Notes: a model not told the origin generated them from the letters alone. Counted from the first letter of the stretch, positions 26,222 through 35,435 are shown. The stretch: DNA of 64,000 nt from an uncultured Oscillospiraceae bacterium (GCA_934591815.1 CAKTPV010000009.1:1-64000); one strand, 5' to 3'. Translations and numbers: made by a program.

Positions 26222-28627
26222 ATGGAAAAACAGATCAAGATCGCGTTGGCGGGCAACCCCAACAGCGGTAAGACAACATTGTTCAACGCCCTGACCGGCT
26301 CCAACCAGTTCGTGGGCAACTGGCCCGGCGTCACGGTGGAGAAGAAGGAGGGCCGCCTGAAAAAGCACGAGGACGTGGTCATCATGGACCTGCCCGGCAT
26401 CTACTCCCTGTCCCCCTACACGCTGGAGGAGGTGGTGGCCCGCAACTACCTGATCGGCCAGCGCCCCGACGCCATCCTGAACATCATCGACGGCACCAAT
26501 CTGGAGCGCAACCTCTACCTGACCACGCAGCTGACGGAGCTGGGTATCCCCGTTGTCGTCGCCATCAACATGATGGACGTGGTTCGCAGGAACGGCGACC
26601 AGATCAACGTGGGGGAGCTGAGCCGCGAGTTGGGCTGCAAGGTGGTGGAGATCTCCGCCCTGAAGGGCGACGGCGTGATGGAGGCGGCGCAGGCCGCTGT
26701 GGAGGCGGCAGCCACCGCCAAGACCGTGCCGATGCACACCTTCTCCGGGCCGGTAGAGCACGCCATCGCCCACATCGAGGAGGCGGCGGTACATGAGCTG
26801 CCCGAGGAGCAGCAGCGCTGGTACGCCATCAAGATCTTCGAGCGGGACGACAAGGTGCTGGAGCAGCTGAAGATCGATCCCGCCGTCATGACCCACATCG
26901 AGGCGGACATCAAGGCCGCCGAGAAGGAGCTGGACGACGACGCTGAGAGCATCATCACCAACGAGCGCTATGTCTATATCGCCCAGCTCATCAAGGGCTG
27001 CTATAAGCAGAAGAAGGCAAAGGGCGAGCTGTCTGCCTCCGACAAGATCGACCGCGTCGTCACCAACCGCTGGCTGGGTCTGCCCATCTTCGCGCTGGTG
27101 ATGTTCCTGGTGTACTGGATCGCCATGGTGGCGGTGGGCGCTCCCGCCACCGACTGGGCCAACGACGGCGTGTTCGGCGACGGCTGGCATCTGCTGGGCA
27201 TCGACGGCGGCTACAACGAGGTCGCCGATACCTACGGCGAGGCGTCTTTGATCGTAGACGGCTACGAGGCCTATATCGAGGAGCACGGCGCACTGGCTGC
27301 CGACGGTACCTTCACCTACGACGTGGAGGACGAAGAGACACTGGCGGTCACCACGGAGACGGCGACCTTGGCGGACTACGAGGCGGCCAAGGCGACGTTG
27401 GCGGAGATCGGCGGCGAGCCGGATCCCGCTGATTACGGTGTGTGGGTACCCGGCGTTCCCGTCCTGATCGGCGACGCGCTGGATGCCGCCGGTACGCCGG
27501 ACTGGCTGAACGGCCTGATCCTGGACGGTATCGTGGCGGGCGTCGGCGCGGTGCTGGGCTTCGTGCCTCAGATGCTGGTGCTGTTTCTGATGCTGGCATT
27601 CCTGGAGGCCTGCGGCTACATGGCCCGTATCGCCTTCGTGCTGGACCGGGTGTTCCGCAAGTTCGGCCTGTCCGGTAAGAGCTTTATCCCCATGCTCATC
27701 GGCGTGGGCTGCGGCGTGCCCGGCGTCATGGCGTCCCGCACCATCGAAAACGAGCGCGACCGCCGCATGACCATCATGACCACCACGTTCATCCCCTGCG
27801 GCGCGAAGGTGCCCTTCATCGCCATGATCGCCGGCGCCCTGTTCGGCGGCAGCGCGTGGGTGTCCACCTCCGCCTATTTCATCGGCATGGCCGCTATCAT
27901 TCTCTCCGGCATCATGCTGAAAAAGACCCGGATGTTCGCCGGCGACCCCGCTCCCTTCGTGATGGAGCTGCCTGCCTACCACTGGCCCACGCTGGGCAAC
28001 GTTCTGCGCTCCATGTGGGAGCGCGGCTGGTCCTTCATCAAGAAGGCCGGTACCATCATCCTCCTGTCCACCATCTTTGTATGGTTCACCACCTACTTCG
28101 GCTGGGTGGACGGCACATTCCGTATGCTGGATGAGTCCGAGATCGACAGCTCTATTCTGGCTGCCATCGGCGGCGCCATCGCATGGATCTTCAAGCCTCT
28201 GGGCTGGGGCAACTGGCAGGCGGCTGTGGCCTCCATCACCGGTCTGGTGGCCAAGGAGAATATCGTCGGTACGCTGGGCATCCTGTACGGCGGCGGCGAC
28301 GGCACCGTGTACGACGCCATGGCGCAGGCCTTCACCGGCATCACCGCGTACAGCTTCCTGGTGTTCAACCTGCTGTGCGCCCCCTGCTTCGCCGCCATCG
28401 GCGCCATCAAGCGGGAGATGAACAACGCCAAGTGGACGTGGTTCGCTATCGGCTACCAGTGTGGCCTGGCCTACGTGGTCGCCCTGATGATCAACCAGTT
28501 CGGCGGCCTGTTCACCGGCAATGTCAATGTACCGGGCGTCATCGCGGCGGTCCTCCTGCTGGCGGGCATCCTCTATATGCTGTTCCGCCCCTACAAGGAG
28601 GCCACCAAGCTCCGCACCGCGGTCTGA
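26222..28627 (+). CDS. feoB: ferrous iron transporter FeoB
   Basis: 801 residues. N-terminal G domain: GNPNSGKTTLFN (P-loop), DLPGIYSLSPYT (G3) and the NMMDVV region (G4 variant, N-x-x-D). Helical guanine dissociation domain to about 270. Then the transmembrane region with two Gate motifs, including VGCGVPGVMASRTI and FIPCGAKVPF. Between the first and second membrane helices is an acidic external loop of about 100 residues (about 310-420), longer than in E. coli FeoB. It imports Fe2+ across the membrane. AAGGAGAG precedes the ATG. Confidence 0.97.
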   Translation: MEKQIKIALAGNPNSGKTTLFNALTGSNQFVGNWPGVTVEKKEGRLKKHEDVVIMDLPGIYSLSPYTLEEVVARNYLIGQRPDAILNIIDGTNLERNLYLTTQLTELGIPVVVAINMMDVVRRNGDQINVGELSRELGCKVVEISALKGDGVMEAAQAAVEAAATAKTVPMHTFSGPVEHAIAHIEEAAVHELPEEQQRWYAIKIFERDDKVLEQLKIDPAVMTHIEADIKAAEKELDDDAESIITNERYVYIAQLIKGCYKQKKAKGELSASDKIDRVVTNRWLGLPIFALVMFLVYWIAMVAVGAPATDWANDGVFGDGWHLLGIDGGYNEVADTYGEASLIVDGYEAYIEEHGALAADGTFTYDVEDEETLAVTTETATLADYEAAKATLAEIGGEPDPADYGVWVPGVPVLIGDALDAAGTPDWLNGLILDGIVAGVGAVLGFVPQMLVLFLMLAFLEACGYMARIAFVLDRVFRKFGLSGKSFIPMLIGVGCGVPGVMASRTIENERDRRMTIMTTTFIPCGAKVPFIAMIAGALFGGSAWVSTSAYFIGMAAIILSGIMLKKTRMFAGDPAPFVMELPAYHWPTLGNVLRSMWERGWSFIKKAGTIILLSTIFVWFTTYFGWVDGTFRMLDESEIDSSILAAIGGAIAWIFKPLGWGNWQAAVASITGLVAKENIVGTLGILYGGGDGTVYDAMAQAFTGITAYSFLVFNLLCAPCFAAIGAIKREMNNAKWTWFAIGYQCGLAYVVALMINQFGGLFTGNVNVPGVIAAVLLLAGILYMLFRPYKEATKLRTAV

Positions 28628-28669
28628 TCGGTGCGGGAACAATAAAACGCTAACAAAGGAGTGATTCTC

Positions 28670-28849
28670 ATGCTGAATTGGATCGCGGAGAACCTTGCCA
28701 CTATATTGATCTGTGCCTTCCTTATCCTCATCGTATTCCTCATCATCCGGTATCTGCTGCGACAGAAGAAGGCGGGGAAAAGCTCCTGTGGCTGCGGCTG
28801 TGCCAACTGCGCCATGCACGGGCAGTGCCACAGCACGCATACGAAATAA
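28670..28849 (+). CDS. FeoB-associated Cys-rich membrane peptide
   Basis: 59 residues: one N-terminal membrane helix (about 9-27, ILICAFLILIVFLIIRYLL) and a short cytoplasmic tail with five cysteines (SCGCGCANCAMHGQC). This is the PF12669-type FeoB_associated family, found after feoB in Firmicutes. The clustered cysteines may bind iron or a cluster; function unproven. Start ATG at 28670 follows AAAGGAG; a GTG at 28661 is less likely. Confidence 0.9.
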   Translation: MLNWIAENLATILICAFLILIVFLIIRYLLRQKKAGKSSCGCGCANCAMHGQCHSTHTK

Positions 28850-28853
28850 TGCG

Positions 28854-28882
28854 CAAGCCCTCCGGCTCAGCCGGAGGGCTTG
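28854..28882. terminator. feo operon terminator
   Basis: CAAGCCCTCCGGC pairs with GCCGGAGGGCTTG around TCA; modest T content after it. Also serves bioY on the other strand. Confidence 0.82.
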
Positions 28883-28910
28883 TCGTATCCAAATGTTGGA
28901 GCAGCCGGGC

Positions 28911-29450
28911 TTACCGGGCGGCGGACAGGCGCTTTTGCAGCAGTGGCGCCAGCGCCGCCGTGACGGCGATCTTCAGCATATCCCCCGGCAGGAAGGGCAG
29001 CATACCGACCCAGAGGATGGCGGAGAAGTCCATGGCCTTGCCCATGTACTGATTCAATATCACCGCCATATAGGGCAGTCCCACGGCGTACAGCACCGTC
29101 AGCCCCGCAAGGCACGCCAGCGCCGTCCGAATGGGGTGAGGCGGACGGCGGGCGGTGAGCAGGCCGATGACCCATGCGGCGGGGATCAGTCCGATGAGAA
29201 AGCCGCAGGTGGGCTGGAGCAGATAGGTGAGGCCGCCGCCCTGGGTAAAGATGGGCAGACCGATAAGTCCCAGCGCCACATATACGGCCTGACTGACTGG
29301 CCCCCAGACGGGGCCGAGGAGACACCCGGCCATGGCGGTGAAGAAGAATTGCAGCGTGATGGAGGAGTATCCCAGCGGGATACGGATAAACGCTCCGGCG
29401 GCGGTGAGGGCCGCAAACAGCGCGGTACGGGTCAGTGTGCGGGTATTCAT
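28911..29450 (-). CDS. bioY: biotin transporter BioY (ECF S component)
   Basis: 179 residues, six membrane helices. Motifs TRTALFAALTAAGAFIRIPLG and the BioY signature LTYLLQPTCGFLIGLIPAAW with an initial GGGLTYL are clear. It captures biotin and works with the shared ECF energising module, which is not in the window. AAAGGATC precedes the ATG at 29450; the longer frame upstream is not supported. Divergent from a LysR regulator. Confidence 0.93.
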   Translation of the reverse strand: MNTRTLTRTALFAALTAAGAFIRIPLGYSSITLQFFFTAMAGCLLGPVWGPVSQAVYVALGLIGLPIFTQGGGLTYLLQPTCGFLIGLIPAAWVIGLLTARRPPHPIRTALACLAGLTVLYAVGLPYMAVILNQYMGKAMDFSAILWVGMLPFLPGDMLKIAVTAALAPLLQKRLSAAR

Positions 29451-29524
29451 GGCGACAGATCCTTTCCAATTTTTCCCCATTGTACCCTGATGCCCTGCCG
29501 CCGCGCAATAGACAGGGAAGCACA

Positions 29525-29552
29525 AAAAAGCCGTCACGTCGGGCGGCTTTTT
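29525..29552. terminator. terminator-like hairpin between divergent bioY and lysR-type genes
   Basis: AAAAAGCCG and CGGCTTTTT with a ten-base GC-rich loop; both strands give a T-run. It lies upstream of both genes, an unusual place for a terminator. It might be an attenuator in the bioY leader or a relic of a deleted gene. Confidence 0.65.
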
Positions 29553-29653
29553 GTCTGTCGTGACAGGTGGGGGCTTGCGGTCACGGCGGGGATATAGTAG
29601 AATCGTAGGAGAAGCGGCGGGACGCATCCCGGCGGAGAACAGGAGGGACAGCC

Positions 29654-30538
29654 ATGGAGACGGCACGGTGCAGAGCGTTTTTGGCGGCGGCGGAGACGGG
29701 CAGCTTTTCCAAGGCGGCGGAGGCGCTGAGCTACACGCCCTCCGGCGTGAACCAGTTGGTTTCGGCGCTGGAGAAGGAATTTGGCTTTCCACTGTTCCGG
29801 CGAAACACCAAGGGCGTGTCGCTGACGGAGAACGGCGAGCTGCTGCTGCCGGTGATCCGCAAGTTCCTGCGGCAGGAGGATCGCATCTTCGAGCTGTCGG
29901 CGGAGATGAACGGCCTGCTCATCGGCAGCGTCAACATCGCCGCCTACTCCAGCATCGCCACCCACTGGCTGCCGGCGGTGATCAGCGCGTTCCAGCGGGA
30001 CTATCCCCAGATCCACATCAACCTGCTGGAGGGCATCTGGCAGGAGGTGTCCCAATGGCTGGACGACCGTGTGGCGGATATCGGGTTTCTCAGCTATCAG
30101 GAGAATATGCCCTACGACTGGATCCCGCTGGCGGAGGATCCCATGCTGGCGCTGCTGCCCAGAAACCACCCGCTGGCCGATGCGGAGGTCTATCCGCTGG
30201 CCAACTGTGCCACAGACCGGTTCATTATGCCCGCCAGAGGCTGCGACGACGACGTGATGGCGCTGTTCCAGCGGACGGGCGTGACGCCCAACGTGCGCTT
30301 CACCACGCTGGAGAGCTTTTCCGTCATGTCCATGGTGGAGCAGCGGCTGGGCATGAGCGTCATGAACAAGCTCATCACGGAGAAGCGCATCTGTGACATT
30401 GCCATGCTGCCAGTGGACCCTCCGGCGTCCATTACGCTGGGCATCGCCCTGTACTCCCGGGCCGACCTGTCCCCGGCGGTGCGGCGGTTCCTGAAATATG
30501 CGGTCAGGATGCTGACAAAGCAGGAAAAGCACAAATAA
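29654..30538 (+). CDS. LysR-family transcriptional regulator
   Basis: 294 residues. N-terminal winged helix (FLAAAETGSFSKAAEALSYTPSGVNQLVSALEKEFGFPLFRR) and a C-terminal ligand-binding domain (about 90-290). Target and inducer unknown; divergent placement makes bioY a candidate but not a firm one, since bioY is usually controlled by BirA. AGGAGGG precedes the ATG. Confidence 0.92.
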   Translation: METARCRAFLAAAETGSFSKAAEALSYTPSGVNQLVSALEKEFGFPLFRRNTKGVSLTENGELLLPVIRKFLRQEDRIFELSAEMNGLLIGSVNIAAYSSIATHWLPAVISAFQRDYPQIHINLLEGIWQEVSQWLDDRVADIGFLSYQENMPYDWIPLAEDPMLALLPRNHPLADAEVYPLANCATDRFIMPARGCDDDVMALFQRTGVTPNVRFTTLESFSVMSMVEQRLGMSVMNKLITEKRICDIAMLPVDPPASITLGIALYSRADLSPAVRRFLKYAVRMLTKQEKHK

Positions 30539-30544
30539 CAAAAC

Positions 30545-30580
30545 AAGGCTCCCGGCCATGTGCCGGGAGCCTTATTTTTT
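30545..30580. terminator. terminator after LysR gene
   Basis: AAGGCTCCCGGC pairs with GCCGGGAGCCTT, then ATTTTTT. Confidence 0.92.
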
Positions 30581-30598
30581 ATCCGATAGATGCAAATA

Positions 30599-31774
30599 TC
30601 AGCGGAAGAAGGAAGCCGTGTCGACCTGCTGGTAGCCGCCGAAGCTGGAGGGGCAGGCGAAGATCTGCGCGGCCAGCTCCTGACCCAAAAAGGCATTGGT
30701 GATCTCGTTGGTCTTGGCGGTCATGTCCACGTCGGCGAACAGATCGGGATACACGCACTTGGCGGCGAACCACGTGTTGGCCAGCGCGATCTCATAGTTG
30801 GTGTAGTAGGCGTTGTAGGCCATCTCCAGATAGACGCTGCCGTCCTGCCACGCCTTGCAGGTATCCAGCATGGTGGGATCCTCCGCGTAGAGGGGGGTGA
30901 TGTTCTTCACCGCTGCGGCGTCGATGAGTATGAGATCCATGCTGCCGCCCAGCGCGGCGAACTTCTCCGCCTCGATGGGCTGGATGCCGTCGGCGGCAAG
31001 GTCGTTGACCACGTTGCGGATGTTGGCCACGCGGAAGGCGGCATAGCTCTGGGCGGTCATCAGGTGGTTGGTGGTGCCCCAGTTGCCCAGACCGCAGACA
31101 TAGACGCCGGGCTGGTCAGCCTCCGCCACATCGGCGGTGCGGCGGGTGATCTCCGCCGTCTCGGTCTCGATGAAGGTGATCAGCTCCTCGGCACGGTCTG
31201 CGCGGTCGAACACCTGCCCCAGCAGGCGCAGGGAGCCGGGGAACGCCTCGGCGAACACGCCGTCGGCACCGGCGCGCAGGGTGATGACAGGCACGCCCAC
31301 CTGCTGCTGGAGAGCGTCGGCCTTCTCCACATCCTCATACTCAGAGACGATGATATCCGGCTGGCAGGAGAGGATCTTCTCCGCCTCAGCCGCCTGTGCG
31401 GTGGGGCCGCCTACGCCGCAGGAGGGCAGGGCGGCGAACACGTCGCCATAGGCCAGCACATAGGGACGCGCCACGGCGTCAAACATCTTGGGGCGCTCCG
31501 CCAACGTGGTGTTGTCGATATCCTCCACACCGCACAGCAGCGCGGTGTCGGCAATGTAGCTGTACATCCGCAGGGCGCCTGCGCCGATGCACACCACACG
31601 CTGGTAGCTGCCGGGGGTAACGGTGACCTGGCGGCCGATCATGTCGGTAACGGTGATGGTCTCCGGCTGCTTGGGGTCGTCCTGCTGTACATCGTCTTGC
31701 TGCTTGCCGCAGCCGAACAGCGTCAGCGCCGTGACCAGCGCCAGAGCCAGTGTGGTCAGCTTTTTCAGGTTCAT
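30599..31774 (-). CDS. FepB/BtuF-like ABC transporter substrate-binding lipoprotein
   Basis: 391 residues. Lipobox LFGC at about 19-22. The periplasmic-binding fold of the iron-siderophore/cobalamin group is shown by ITVTDMIGRQVTVTP near the N-terminus and the long linking helix; CQPDIIVSEYEDVEKADALQQQVGVPVI is the first domain's end. It should bind an iron complex or corrinoid outside the cell. No permease is adjacent; the FecCD-type permease and ATPase at 40.8-42.6 kb lack a binding protein and are the natural partner candidates. Minus-strand TATAAT at 31811-31816 upstream. Confidence 0.88.
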   Translation of the reverse strand: MNLKKLTTLALALVTALTLFGCGKQQDDVQQDDPKQPETITVTDMIGRQVTVTPGSYQRVVCIGAGALRMYSYIADTALLCGVEDIDNTTLAERPKMFDAVARPYVLAYGDVFAALPSCGVGGPTAQAAEAEKILSCQPDIIVSEYEDVEKADALQQQVGVPVITLRAGADGVFAEAFPGSLRLLGQVFDRADRAEELITFIETETAEITRRTADVAEADQPGVYVCGLGNWGTTNHLMTAQSYAAFRVANIRNVVNDLAADGIQPIEAEKFAALGGSMDLILIDAAAVKNITPLYAEDPTMLDTCKAWQDGSVYLEMAYNAYYTNYEIALANTWFAAKCVYPDLFADVDMTAKTNEITNAFLGQELAAQIFACPSSFGGYQQVDTASFFR

Positions 31775-31857
31775 AGGAAACTCCTCCTTATCCTCTTTTG
31801 CGATGCCCAGATTATACCGGAAATACGGTGTCCACGCAAGCGGGGGAGGGGGTTACG

Positions 31858-31900
31858 CAAAAAGAGAAGGCCTCCGCAAAGCGGAGACCTTCTCTTTTAG
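31858..31900. terminator. terminator after cstA
   Basis: AAAAGAGAAGG-CTCCGC pairs with GCGGAG-CCTTCTCTTTT. Ends the minus-strand cstA transcript. Confidence 0.88.
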
Positions 31901-31923
31901 AATGCAAGCTTGAGCAAGTGAGA

Positions 31924-33654
31924 TTACTTGGCAGACTCGGCAGCCTTCTTGTTGCGGCCGAGAGCGCGGACGCCTTCCACGACCAGGTCGATGGCAAGCA
32001 CCACCAGCAGCACGCCGATGATACCGCGGATGTAGAACCACACCACGCCCTGACCACCGGCCATGATGCCGACGATCTGCGCCTTGATGGTGAAGGCCAG
32101 AGAGGTCAGGGTCACGATCAGCATGAAGAACATGGGGAAGTAGAACATCTTGTTGTTGCGGCCGATCTTGCCCAGCCAGCAGCACACAGCCAGCAGACCC
32201 AGAGCAGCCAGCAGCTGGTTGGCAGCGCCGAACAGAGCCCAGATCTTGGCATAGCCGGTCAGACCCAGAGCCACGCCTGCCACCACGGTGATGCCGGTGG
32301 CCACATAGGGATTGGTGATGACGCGCTTCCAGCCGGTCAGATCCTCGCGGGTCTTGCCGGGCTCCACGAAGAACTCAGCGAACATGTAGCGAGCCAGACG
32401 GGTGGCGGTATCCACAGAGGTCAGGCAGAAGGCGGACACGGCCAGGATCAGCATGGAGTACACCACGTTGTAGCAGCCGGAGCCGAACACCTTGGAGAAC
32501 ATGGAGGCCAGGCCGGTGGCGAACACGACGGTAGGAGTCGTGGTGGTGCCGTCAGCATAGGAAGCCCAGATGTAACCAACAGCGCAGACGGAGATCAGAG
32601 CCAGAGCGCACTCGATCAGCATGCCGCCGTAAGCGATGGGCTTGGCGTCCTTCTCCTGATCCAGCTGCTTGGAGGTGGTGCCGGAGCCAACCAGAGAGTG
32701 GAAGCCGGACACAGCACCGCAGGCGATGGTCACGAACAGAGCGGGGAACATATAGCCCAGGGAGGTGCCGGTGGGAGCCAGGGTATCCTTGAAGCCCAGG
32801 AAAGCGGGCATATCCACCACGGGATGAGCGCCGATGATACCCACCACAGCCAGAACCATCATGCCGTACAGCAGGAAGGAGCTCAGGTAGTCACGGGGCT
32901 GCAGCAGGATCCACACGGGGGTGACGGAGGCCACAGCGATGTACAGGCCGACGATGATCATCCACACGTTGTAGCTCAGATAGATGGGGTGCCAGTTCAG
33001 ACCGATGATCATGCAGACCACGATACCGATAACACCGATAACGGTGGAGATGCCCAGAGGGGCATTGCGGCGGTATACGAAGAAGCCGAACAGGACAGCC
33101 ATCACGATGAACAGGATGGAGATGATAGCGGTGGAGGCGTTGGCAGCGGAGGCAGCCAGATCCACAGCGCCGTCAGCGGTGTAGGTAGCCTTGAAGGTGT
33201 TGGCCACGATGGAGGCGAAAGCGGCAACCACCAGGATCAGGGTCAGGTAAGCGAACACGATGAACAGCTTCTTGGCCTTGGCGCCGATGGCGTCACCGAT
33301 GACCTCACCGATGGACTCGCCCTTGTGGCGGATGGAAGCGAACAGGGCGCCGAAGTCATGGACGCCGCCGAAGAAGATACCGCCGATCAGGATCCACAGC
33401 ATGACGGGGACCCAGCCGAAGACAGCGGCCTGGATGGGGCCATTGATGGGGCCGGCGCCGGCGATAGAGGAAAAGTGATGGCCCATCAGCACGGGAGCCT
33501 TGGCGGGACAATAGTCCTTACCATCTTCCAGCTCATGAGCAGGAGTAGGACGGGAGTTATCCACACCCCACTTCTTGGCCAGCCAGCCGCCGTAGAAAAT
33601 GTAACCTACGACCAGAACGGCACAGCCAATGATCAAAAACAAAGCAGCATTCAT
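31924..33654 (-). CDS. cstA: CstA-family carbon starvation protein / peptide or pyruvate transporter
   Basis: 576 residues, about 16 membrane helices. Typical CstA start (GGWLAKKWGVDNSRPTPAHE in part) and the signature GHHFSSIAGAGPINGPIQAA. Members import pyruvate or peptides when carbon runs low. It overlaps the preceding gene's stop by one base, so the two are co-translated. Codon use is strongly biased and uniform, suggesting high expression. Confidence 0.93.
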   Translation of the reverse strand: MNAALFLIIGCAVLVVGYIFYGGWLAKKWGVDNSRPTPAHELEDGKDYCPAKAPVLMGHHFSSIAGAGPINGPIQAAVFGWVPVMLWILIGGIFFGGVHDFGALFASIRHKGESIGEVIGDAIGAKAKKLFIVFAYLTLILVVAAFASIVANTFKATYTADGAVDLAASAANASTAIISILFIVMAVLFGFFVYRRNAPLGISTVIGVIGIVVCMIIGLNWHPIYLSYNVWMIIVGLYIAVASVTPVWILLQPRDYLSSFLLYGMMVLAVVGIIGAHPVVDMPAFLGFKDTLAPTGTSLGYMFPALFVTIACGAVSGFHSLVGSGTTSKQLDQEKDAKPIAYGGMLIECALALISVCAVGYIWASYADGTTTTPTVVFATGLASMFSKVFGSGCYNVVYSMLILAVSAFCLTSVDTATRLARYMFAEFFVEPGKTREDLTGWKRVITNPYVATGITVVAGVALGLTGYAKIWALFGAANQLLAALGLLAVCCWLGKIGRNNKMFYFPMFFMLIVTLTSLAFTIKAQIVGIMAGGQGVVWFYIRGIIGVLLVVLAIDLVVEGVRALGRNKKAAESAK

Positions 33655-34190
33655 TAAGCTCTCTCCTTTCTGAACAGTTTTTTCTTTTGCTTATGAAACA
33701 GGCCCTGTTTTAGGACCTGCGCTGCACTGTGTCCGCTGCGGTTGGTGCTGACGGATTCCTCCGGAAGCACAACCAGAGCGGTATGAAAATCCATCCAGCC
33801 CCAGTAGGACATACGGAAGCTCTTGTAGAGCTTGCAGCGCTTCAGCGCCTTCCGTGCATCCTCATCACAGCTGTCACACACAAACAGCGCCGTGATGTAG
33901 GTGTACATATGGGTGGAGCTGGGTTGAATACGGGCCATGCCCTGCTCGTAGGCCAGCTTTTCGCAGGCCTCGTAGATCTCCCGCGTCAGATGGGGGACGT
34001 TGAACAGGTACACATACTCAAAGCTCTTGGCCTCCCAGAGCTTTGCCTTTTTGGAGAGGACGAACTTCTCGGACGTGGCGTAGAAATCCATGGTGACCGC
34101 CAGCGGCTGGCCATCCTCCTCGCAGCGGTTGATGTCAAACTGGCTTTGATAAACGGTACAGAGCCGGTCAATAGCTTCCTGACGTGTCAT
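33654..34190 (-). CDS. protein of unknown function upstream of cstA
   Basis: 178 residues, soluble, no signal peptide. Not a family I can name with confidence. It contains CDSCDEDA in the middle and a very basic C-terminus (KQKKKLFRKERA). It is the first gene of the transcript with cstA, with overlapping stop and start, so it probably supports or controls CstA. GAGAGGAGGCG precedes the ATG. Confidence 0.75.
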   Translation of the reverse strand: MTRQEAIDRLCTVYQSQFDINRCEEDGQPLAVTMDFYATSEKFVLSKKAKLWEAKSFEYVYLFNVPHLTREIYEACEKLAYEQGMARIQPSSTHMYTYITALFVCDSCDEDARKALKRCKLYKSFRMSYWGWMDFHTALVVLPEESVSTNRSGHSAAQVLKQGLFHKQKKKLFRKERA

Positions 34191-34271
34191 GGTACGCCTC
34201 CTCTCACGCGAAATCTTTAACGGACATTTAATGACGGCTTAACGACGCCGAAACTACGCCGGGTACTTTTA

Positions 34272-34298
34272 CAATTTCGCGTGTGAAAGGCGAAATTG
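34272..34298. promoter_or_regulatory. inverted repeat in the leader of the cstA operon
   Basis: CAATTTCGC and GCGAAATTG, perfect nine-base arms with a nine-base spacer, about 60 bp downstream of the promoter. Candidate repressor site or RNA hairpin. Confidence 0.6.
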
Positions 34299-34356
34299 AA
34301 AAAGCTGCGTTTTTTGCACTTGAAAACGTTATCAAGCCGTCAAAATCACGATTCAT

Positions 34357-34385
34357 ACTATACGCTTCCCATTTTTAAGTTTCAA
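34357..34385 (-). promoter_or_regulatory. promoter of the cstA operon
   Basis: On the minus strand: TTGAAA, 17-bp spacer, TATAGT. It gives a leader of about 160 nt. Confidence 0.8.
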
Positions 34386-34507
34386 GTGAAAAAGTCTACA
34401 ATTTTTAAGTGTTAAGTTTGTGTGAATTTTCAGTTGTTTTCCACAAAGAAATGGTTTATACTCGAAATAATCACCGCCTATCGGATCAGTAGGCTGTCTG
34501 GAAAAGG

Positions 34508-34538
34508 AAAAACACCGCCCGTAAGGGCGGTGTTTTTG
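34508..34538. terminator. terminator after DUF11 gene
   Basis: AAAACACCGCCC and GGGCGGTGTTTTT around GTAA. Serves the minus-strand DUF11 gene. Confidence 0.88.
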
Positions 34539-34561
34539 CACAAAAAACGGGTTTTCGCCGG

Positions 34562-35416
34562 TCACACCGTGCCGCTGACGGTCAGGGTGACGGTGCCGGG
34601 CGTCACAGCATAGGCGCCGGTGGCGGCGTTCTGCGTGAAGGTGGCGGCAGGCACAGTGATGACGCCGGGGACGGTGGCGAACCGGCCGGTGGCGGCGTCG
34701 TAGGTGTACTGGGCCGGGGTGGTCAGTGCCGCGCCGTTCAGCGTCACGGTCAGATCGCGGAGGATGGGGTCAAACACATCGGTGACCGCCAGATCGTCCG
34801 CGGCCGCTGCCGCGACGTTGCCGGTGTTCTGGATGACGAAGGTGTACGTCAGACGCCCGTTGGCGGCTACCTCCGTGGGGGACAGCGCCTTGCTGATGGC
34901 CAGCGCCGGCCCGGTCACGGGGGATACGGTCTCCGTGGCGGTGACGGCGTCGGGCAGTCCGCCGCCGGTGACGGCGACATTGTTCACCACGCGCGTCTCC
35001 GCGCCCAGCGGTGCGAAGGCGGTGGGCTCCGCCTCATAGGCGAGGACGGTGCTGCCGCCGGCGGGGACGGAGATACCGGTGACCGTCAGCGGCGGGCCTG
35101 CCGTGGCAGCGGGCGCGGCCTGCAATACGCCGTTCTGGTAGTACCGCACAGAGCCGGCGGTGTACGCCAGCGGATAGACGGTGCCGCCGTTAAAAGCGTA
35201 GCCGCCCAGATCGTCGGTGACAGTCAGGCCGTTGAGGGCCGCCGCGCCGGAGTTGACCAGTGTGATGAGGTAGGTGATGGGCCGACCGCTGCGATAGGTG
35301 GGTACGACCGCCGTTTTGGAGGCGGTCAGCACCTCCAGCAGCTCGCCGGTGGTGATATTGGAGCTGGTGGTGCCGCCGCTGTACGTCAGGGTGGCCTGAT
35401 TGGTGAATGTTGCCAT
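34562..35416 (-). CDS. DUF11 repeat protein without signal peptide
   Basis: 284 residues. Two DUF11-type (conserved repeat/isopeptide-like) beta domains: about 30-150 (SKTAVVPTYRSGRPITYLITLVNSG) and 160-255 (ISKALSPTEVAANGRLTYTFVIQNTG). Such domains normally stalk surface proteins, yet there is no signal peptide, membrane helix or sortase motif. It begins ATFTNQATLTYSGGTT, a start common in stand-alone members of Clostridia. Function unknown; release at sporulation or a coat role is speculation. AGGAGG precedes the ATG, and a strong hairpin lies just before it. Confidence 0.8.
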   Translation of the reverse strand: MATFTNQATLTYSGGTTSSNITTGELLEVLTASKTAVVPTYRSGRPITYLITLVNSGAAALNGLTVTDDLGGYAFNGGTVYPLAYTAGSVRYYQNGVLQAAPAATAGPPLTVTGISVPAGGSTVLAYEAEPTAFAPLGAETRVVNNVAVTGGGLPDAVTATETVSPVTGPALAISKALSPTEVAANGRLTYTFVIQNTGNVAAAAADDLAVTDVFDPILRDLTVTLNGAALTTPAQYTYDAATGRFATVPGVITVPAATFTQNAATGAYAVTPGTVTLTVSGTV

Positions 35417-35435
35417 GGGATGACCTCCTGTGTCG

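Noticed and set aside
26201-28840. 879-codon antisense frame over feoB
   Set aside because: Same GC-driven artefact; feoB is unmistakable on the other strand.
28911-29792. 293-codon form of BioY
   Set aside because: The extra N-terminal part is low-complexity, crosses a terminator-like hairpin and lacks a ribosome binding site. BioY starts at 29450.
31798-33657. 619-codon antisense frame over cstA
   Set aside because: Product is Gln/His/Gly-rich with no fold; CstA is conserved on the minus strand.
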